NCBI GenBank assembly: GCA_048013815.1
Contig: CM106586.1
Coordinates: 4,278,001 to 4,342,000 of the forward strand
Source: Setoptus koraiensis
Taxonomy: Eukaryota; Arthropoda
DNA: 64,000 bases
Direction: 5' to 3'
Part shown: piece by piece, positions 58,311-64,000 of the stretch
Numbering within the stretch: the first letter of the stretch is position 1
Layout: each line of letters opens with the position of its first letter
Translations under genes and position numbers: made by a program
Notes under the pieces: model-generated
What the model was told of the DNA's origin: nothing
What the model saw: only the letters and a program-made list of their open reading frames with translations
Database searches by the model: none

Positions 58311-59135
58311 GCCAAGTGGCCGAAAGAATGGCGCAATCTGTGACGCGCGTATTGGCGTATTACGCAACAAACAAAAGGAGGGCAAGCAAACAGAGTTGGA
58401 GGTCATTTCGGTGCATGTCATCGGCGTGGCGCCATCGGGCTGTCAGATTAAATGGGCGCCGCTGGCCGCTGGTCATTCCACAGTTGGCAGCCACTCAAAG
58501 TGACCACTTGACTCGCTGACCACAACAGCCGCCGCCGGCCAGGCCGCAGTGTGCGCGTCGCAGTGAGCTGGGCGCAGTGTGCGAGTCGCGGGGCGCTCAA
58601 TAGCGAGCCGCTCGCTCATTTGGGCCGGCCGAATTGGGCCAAACTAATCGCTAGATTTATCAGCCAAGCGGACGATGCGCTTGGGGGCGCCAACTGGCCA
58701 GCGGGCCAGTGGGCCGACGGGCCACCCGAGCAACCGAGCGACTGGCCCGAAGGAGCGGCTGCGAGGCACCGCGAGCAGCATCAGCGCGTGAAGAGCGCGT
58801 GCCAAGTCGCAAATGGAACGCGCTCGGCTGCTGGTGCATTCGAACGCTCGAATCTGGCCGGATTTGTCGTAAAAAAGCGCGCTCCAAAATAAATAGGCCG
58901 TGAGCGGCCGCTCCGAGCGACCAGCTCGCCGGGCTACGGGTCAGTTGGCGAGTTGTGCGGCGGGCGGAGAGCGGCGAGCGGCGAGTGGCAAGTGGCAGCG
59001 CCCGCAGGTATTGAATACGTGTCGGCCGGGCGCGCCCGTAGGCCGCCGCCCGGTTCGCGGGCCCCGCTAACAGGCAAGATTATCGGCCTATTAATTTGGC
59101 GCTGCCCGTTGGCCGGCCGGCCGGCCGGCTCACAG

Positions 59136-59160
59136 GGCTCAGCGCGGCCGGCGCTGAGCC
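59136..59160. repeat. Perfect 10-bp inverted repeat
   Basis: GGCTCAGCGC pairs with GCGCTGAGCC over a 5-base loop, just after a run of GGCC words. Confidence 0.85.
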
Positions 59161-60300
59161 AATATTGTGCCCGCGACAGATAATAAGTGAGCGCCGGCCG
59201 CAGCCAAAGCCGCTTTTGATGGCGCCTCTTTGGGGCCGGCTGGCCGGTGACAGTGCGACACAAACAGAGAGAACGCAGAGCGAATTCTCCATGTGAGTGG
59301 CACAGGAGAGACAGGTGTGCACAATTCATCTCATTGCTGCGCTATTATCCAGACGGGGGCCCGAGCGGGCCGGACGGGACAAGCGCAGTGACGACAATTG
59401 TTGACTGAATGAGAGCAGAGGCATCCTTTGTGGTTGCGTCACAATGGGGCCTGGTAGCGCACAGTTTATCGTGAGATGATAGCTATCATGACGCAACAAC
59501 GTCTTGCGTGCGCCGGCCGCATTTGTCGGTGCGCCGCCCAACTGCGGCTAAAAAGAAGCGCAGGTATAAAAGAGGCGCAGGTACTGCAGCGGCACCAGCG
59601 GCGGTTTCCAAAAGTGTCTGCGAGTTTAGATTTCCATTTATACCGGCCCGGTTGACGCAATTACTCTCGCCGCACCGCTGCTGCTGCCACCGAGCGGTTG
59701 CTGGCCGTTTAACGAGACGCCGATCAACGGGGACGCCACTGAAACAAGCAACGCTCACGTTTAATCATGTCTTGCGCCAACCTCCGAATTCTTTCGCCGC
59801 TTGGTCATTTCGGGGCCCCTATAAACACTGGGCGCTGGCACAGGCAAGCCGAGCGACCCAAACACAAACAAAGAGCGCGGGTCAGACAGGCTGACAGCGG
59901 TCATTTTGCATGCTGGCTCGCATTTGTTTGGTAGCGAGCAAACGCGAACAGTGAGCAAGCCAACAAATAATTGAACCAGTTGAAATCGAGAATGAAAGGG
60001 TAACGAAAAATGGCCATTTGCTTGGACGACACGGGGCCCCAATAATTGAAATGGGCCATTTCTATTATTGGCACAATCGTGTGGCACAATCGTGCACAAA
60101 TTTTGCACAGAACATGTTACAAACTTTGTTGTGCAACAAAGTTACATAACAATGGTCATATGTGCGGTAATACCTGGGCGGTCACTGGCGATCTCTGGCC
60201 CGATCGGCCCGTGCTCACCTGTGTGCCGGGTCCGTTTGAGTCCGTCTGAGCATGCTAAAGTCTGCCCGAGTCTGCCCGTGTCGGCCCGTGTCCGTCGGGC

Positions 60301-60356
60301 CGGACACAAGCGGACACAAGCGGACACAAGCGGACACAAGCGGACACAAGCGGACA
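60301..60356. repeat. 10-bp minisatellite
   Basis: Five exact copies of CGGACACAAG and a partial sixth. There are no spacers, so it is not a CRISPR array. Confidence 0.97.
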
Positions 60357-61719
60357 GCAAACGGCAAGCTGAGGCGATGCCCGAATGCCGTCGATTGCGG
60401 ACACAAACAACAGTGAGTGACAGCGACGGGCCCGCACCCGAGCGGCTCGCCGATGGCAGGTCCACTGTATTTGTCTCATGCGACACAGCGGACTCTTGCG
60501 GACGCCGTTGAGCGGACTCCGGCCAGCGAGTGACGGAGCCGCCACAACACCAACGACGACAGCGAAATTTCGGCAGCCGGTCATTAGTTGGGTCGGGCAG
60601 TGCCCCGAACAAGGCCGAGGGAGACCCGGCGGATTGTTCAGCGGTGTGCCGAGCGGTGTCCGAGGTGCCAAGGCGAAGCATGTCGATAGTCCGTCGTCAA
60701 TCATTGGAGCAGCTCGCGCAAATTTGCATAGCGCCAGGTTCGTTGCATGGCGCTCGGTTTATTGCGTGGCGCTTGGTTTGTTGCATGGCTCCCCAGTTTG
60801 CGGACACGGGGGCCGGGCGCAAAAGTTTTGCCGGCGCGGCTGCGGGCCAGTGTTGAGCTATTGTATGTGCTAGTCGTACACTGTTCGCACACCTGAACAG
60901 TATAACTAAACGCCATTTAGAGGCGCAGCTAGGCTGTTGGCCGACGCATTCGGGCCCCACTGATCTGTCGGAAGTCGTGGCGCACTCATCAAGCGCTACG
61001 CACTGTACAACCGCTTTGGCGGCCAACCTCGGGCCCCAACTCTGGGCCCCAAGACTCGTGCGTAAGACGGGCCTCGAGCATCAGACATGAATCAAGACAG
61101 TGCCAGACGAGGCAGTTCGAGAGGCCCCAAACTGGCCAAGTTGCACGGCTACATCAAGGGCCGCGACAAGAGAGATCAATGGTAAACGACAAACTGTTTC
61201 CCCGAGCGACGCCGCCAGCTAGCCAGCAAATTTGACAACGCCGACCGCGAGCCGAGCCATCGTTTATCTCGAGTCGCTGATAACATCGACAACTCGAGTG
61301 CCGTCGGCTGGCTGCTGGGCGACTCCCTCAAGTTGGCGCCCGACGAGCCGGCCGCGACGAGCTTGCCGCGACGAGTTATTTGATCGCACAGGGGGCCCGC
61401 TTGTGGCCGCTGCGAGCGGCTCGAAACTGACCGCCGGCAAACAAGCCGAGCCCAGGTGAGCCGAGTGTGTGGCGCGTCTCATTTGCGAAATTGCGCACCA
61501 GAGGCGCCACAACTAGCCGCCAATATCCATGGGTATTTCCAGCGGATCGGGCTGCCATATCGCCGTTTGCGCAGCCTTGCTAATAGCAAGTTGCCATTTA
61601 TATCCATTCGGCTGATAGGTGTCGCTGCGCTGGCTGGCTGTCGTGCGGGCCACTTGATTAGGCCGCGCACGTAAATTAAATTAATGTATCGCAAGTAAAC
61701 TTTAAATTGCTCATGTTGC

Positions 61720-61765
61720 AACCCGTACATAACCGAATTGCAGCCAATTTGGTTATGTACGGGTT
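61720..61765. repeat. 21-bp inverted repeat
   Basis: Arms 61720-61740 and 61745-61765 (core AACCCGTACATAACC / GGTTATGTACGGGTT) pair with one mismatch around a 4-base loop. Confidence 0.93.
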
Positions 61766-63066
61766 GGCATTCGTCTAGCCAGTTACGTCGCGTGCCGTCA
61801 GTCTCACCAATTTATCCCCTGACGAGCGGGCCCACTGATGAAGCCAACTGATAACTGATAATTTTAGCCACAGTTCCAGTCACAGGCACTGTGGCACTCG
61901 AGCCCAGACAGAGCGAGCTCGCCAATGGAAAATTCAAATTTAATAACATGCGGCCTTGTTGTGGCCACTGTTGTCAATTTGGGGCCCGGCCAGCCAGTCG
62001 GCGAGCCGGTCAGCCAGCACTCAATCAATTAACTGTTTTGTTGGCGATGAGTGTATCGCGGCGTCATATTCGTGCCGTCGGACTGTGCCGGCCCGATTGG
62101 CCGGCGCGTTGGCAGTCAACCAAACACACTATTATGGTGTGTCCGTAGCGAGGGCTGTCACTCGTGAGAAGAGCCGTGCGGGGGCAGCGCCCATCAATAC
62201 GTGCCAGCATCGGCGCCTGCACGTGCACCGCCGTCAGCACTCGAGCGGGCGCGCATCATTTGCGCCCACCGACAGGGCCCGACAGACAGGAAGACAGGCT
62301 TTGGGCGAGACAGGGCCCCAATAATAATAGGCACCGGCGGCCGTGAGAGAGATTTGGCCGGCCGAGCGACAGACTGTGTGCCCGTTGCACAGAGAAACGG
62401 CACAAAGGGTAGCAAATTAATGGGTGGCGCTCCTTTCGCTCGATTCGGCGCTGGCGAGTCGCGAACGCACCTAGGTGCCCCGCGCACCGCGACACTCTGC
62501 CCAGTTCGCCCAGTGGGTTGCATGCTCGGCTGGCTGGCCCGCTTGCGCTGGCCTAAATTATTTAGGCTAAACAGCCCGGCAGGGCCAGTGCCGAAGCGGC
62601 TGCCGCTGTCGGGTCTGCGCGCCGTCCGGCTCGAATCTGGCGATCGCCATCCAATACCCATGGGCAAATTTAGTTCAATAGCGATATAGCCGGCCGATAT
62701 TGCTCGCCGGCCCCGCCAACTGTCAGGCCGGCGAGCCAGCGAGCGAGCTATTAGCGGCCCGTGCCTGCGCCGATCTGCCAATCTCGCAGCCAGCGCGCGG
62801 GGCCCCCGTCCGACATTCAGCTCAGCGCCGATATATAACTAGCGACATACCGCTCACACAACTATGTATACCCGGGTGATGCCTGGTGGCTGTAACTGGC
62901 GACATAATATAGTATAAAAAGTATTAGTGATATTATAACAAGCGGGCGGAATGGGGGCGCCGTCAATATGAGCGCCGCCGCGGGACGCGGAAAGGGGTTA
63001 AGGTGAGCGCCATCATGCGCACCGCTAGCGTTACCGCTGGCGCCGATTGGCCCGCTGCCGCATCGG

Positions 63067-63091
63067 GTCGGCCCGCTTGTCGCGGGCCGAC
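63067..63091. repeat. Perfect 10-bp inverted repeat
   Basis: GTCGGCCCGC pairs with GCGGGCCGAC over a 5-base loop. Confidence 0.85.
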
Positions 63092-63294
63092 GCGACCCGT
63101 TGCCCCTGGCGCCCCCTTAGTCACTTTTTGGGCCGGGCCGGGCCGGGCCGGAGCAGCGACCAGAGCGGGCCAGCGAGCCGAAAAATGGATATTTACAAAA
63201 CTGGACTCATTACGGGTGTTTTCTACGCGATGATTTCTGCCGCTCGGGCCGCGCTGACATTTTCTGGCGTTGACGTTGTTGACGTTTGTCGTTG

Positions 63295-63325
63295 GTGACA
63301 AATTGACAAATTGACAATTTGTCAC
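63295..63325. repeat. Perfect 11-bp inverted repeat
   Basis: GTGACAAATTG pairs with CAATTTGTCAC around a 9-base centre that repeats ACAAATTG. Confidence 0.88.
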
Positions 63326-64000
63326 GCGACACCAACAACAGTTGCCACCGTTCGGCTGTAGGTGGCCCCTCGATGAGGGCTCCATCCATGCGTCGCCTTT
63401 TGAGTGCGTATTTGCGGCCCAAGCGGCGCCCCAAACGGCGGCCGTGCCACTCACTCAAAAAGGTGTCGCATGTGTCATTTGGGTGACGACCAGATTTTCC
63501 CATTTATCAAATCGCTGCTAGAGCCAGTTGATATTTTAGTGGCGTATATTGCAAATCCAAATATTGACTGCATGCCACATTAGACACTGACAACTGCCGA
63601 ACAGGAAGCAGGCGCACCGGCTAATCGGGCGAAAAGCAAATGTTTAATCTCGCTGACTGTCTTGGCAAATAGGTGCCCCAGTGGGCTGGCAGCGCCACCG
63701 CCAGCCATGTGGAGCGGGTCGAGCGAGTGGAGCGGATCGAGCGTCGAGCAGGAAATATCGACTCAATATATTATCGGCGATCGGCGCATCGGCGGCTCAA
63801 AAATGCATTAGGCTAATTTCGGCGCCATTGCATGCGACTTTATTCTTGTCGCGGCCCCGTTCTAGACACGCGATATAATTTCATATCGAGCGTAAATATC
63901 CATCAACGGGGCCCATTAGTCGCGTTGACTGGCGTGCAAAATCGGGCGCGTCGGCGAGCGGGCGCAATGGTGCGCATTTGCATTTGTATTTGTATTTGTC

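Larger units (their letters stand above)
36589..64000. other. Probable Dop2R upstream intron, with no recognised exon
   Basis: 27.4 kb of GC- and CpG-rich sequence. I looked on the minus strand for the receptor TM1-TM2 region (expected near TVTNYFIVSLA.ADLLV) and did not find it, so this is most simply a giant intron open at the right end. It contains CA/GT runs (38584-38616, 40014-40033, 43108-43143, 46049-46078, 46384-46408), CAA-type tracts (43243-43302, 47250-47320, 53757-53813, 54100-54242), minisatellites and palindromes listed separately. Apparent frames of 150-240 codons (46654-47130, 50016-50741, 62194-62781) have no recognisable domain. Nested genes cannot be excluded. Confidence 0.55.

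Noticed and set aside
60301-60356. Regular repeats resembling a CRISPR array
   Set aside because: The units are 10 bp, contiguous and without spacers, in a eukaryotic genome.
62194-62781. 195-codon minus and 162-codon plus ORFs
   Set aside because: Both strands are open because the sequence is very GC-rich. Neither shows a recognisable motif.
1-64000. tRNA, rRNA and snRNA genes
   Set aside because: I looked for B-box GGTTCGA-type signals with cloverleaf context and for conserved snRNA words and found none. A covariance-model scan would be decisive.

Overview
The window is nuclear DNA of an arthropod. The evidence is a three-domain Gasp/obstructor-type chitin-binding protein gene, a D2-like dopamine receptor closest in its motifs to insect Dop2R, and GT-AG introns of about 75-210 nt beside very long ones. 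A mite is my best guess from the intron-poor genes and CAA-type repeat load, but this is weak. No bacterial, organellar or viral genes were seen.

Layout: (1) 1-7821 is the left-open first intron of a GRK2/3-family kinase gene, whose first coding exon lies at 7822-8984 on the minus strand. (2) 8985-17162 has no recognisable gene and is rich in micro- and minisatellites. (3) 17.1-25.5 kb is a compact, AT-richer cluster: a CPAP3/Gasp-like cuticle protein (+), a selenoprotein-K family gene in its cysteine form (-), EMC8 (+), MFSD1 (-), a second selenoprotein-K paralogue (+) and a small secreted cysteine-rich peptide (+). (4) 26331-36588 (-) carries the last three visible exons of a D2-like dopamine receptor. 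(5) 36.6-64 kb is GC-rich and CpG-rich, full of perfect palindromes, 10-28 bp tandem repeats and GGGGCCCC-centred words. It has no exon I can recognise and is probably the long upstream intron of the receptor, because the exons for TM1 and TM2 are not in the window.

The outstanding feature is the dopamine receptor. Its TM3 exon, an 8.8 kb exon and the last exon join in frame with canonical splice sites. The 8.8 kb exon encodes TM4, TM5 and then about 2,840 uninterrupted codons of third intracellular loop before the conserved start of TM6. The loop is Q/N/T/S-rich, with homopolymer runs, cysteine clusters, a histidine-rich patch, an 8-residue tandem repeat and basic islands. By comparison the Drosophila loop is a few hundred residues. 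If transcribed as read, this is an extraordinarily enlarged GPCR loop.

Other points of note: the two SELENOK-like genes are inverted paralogues with a nearly identical central exon tract between diverged ends, which is the signature of gene conversion. A GRK2-type kinase and a receptor of a class it regulates lie about 17 kb apart. EMC8, SELENOK-like and Dop2R proteins all concern ER membrane insertion, ER lipid modification or GPCR traffic, but I read the clustering as coincidence.
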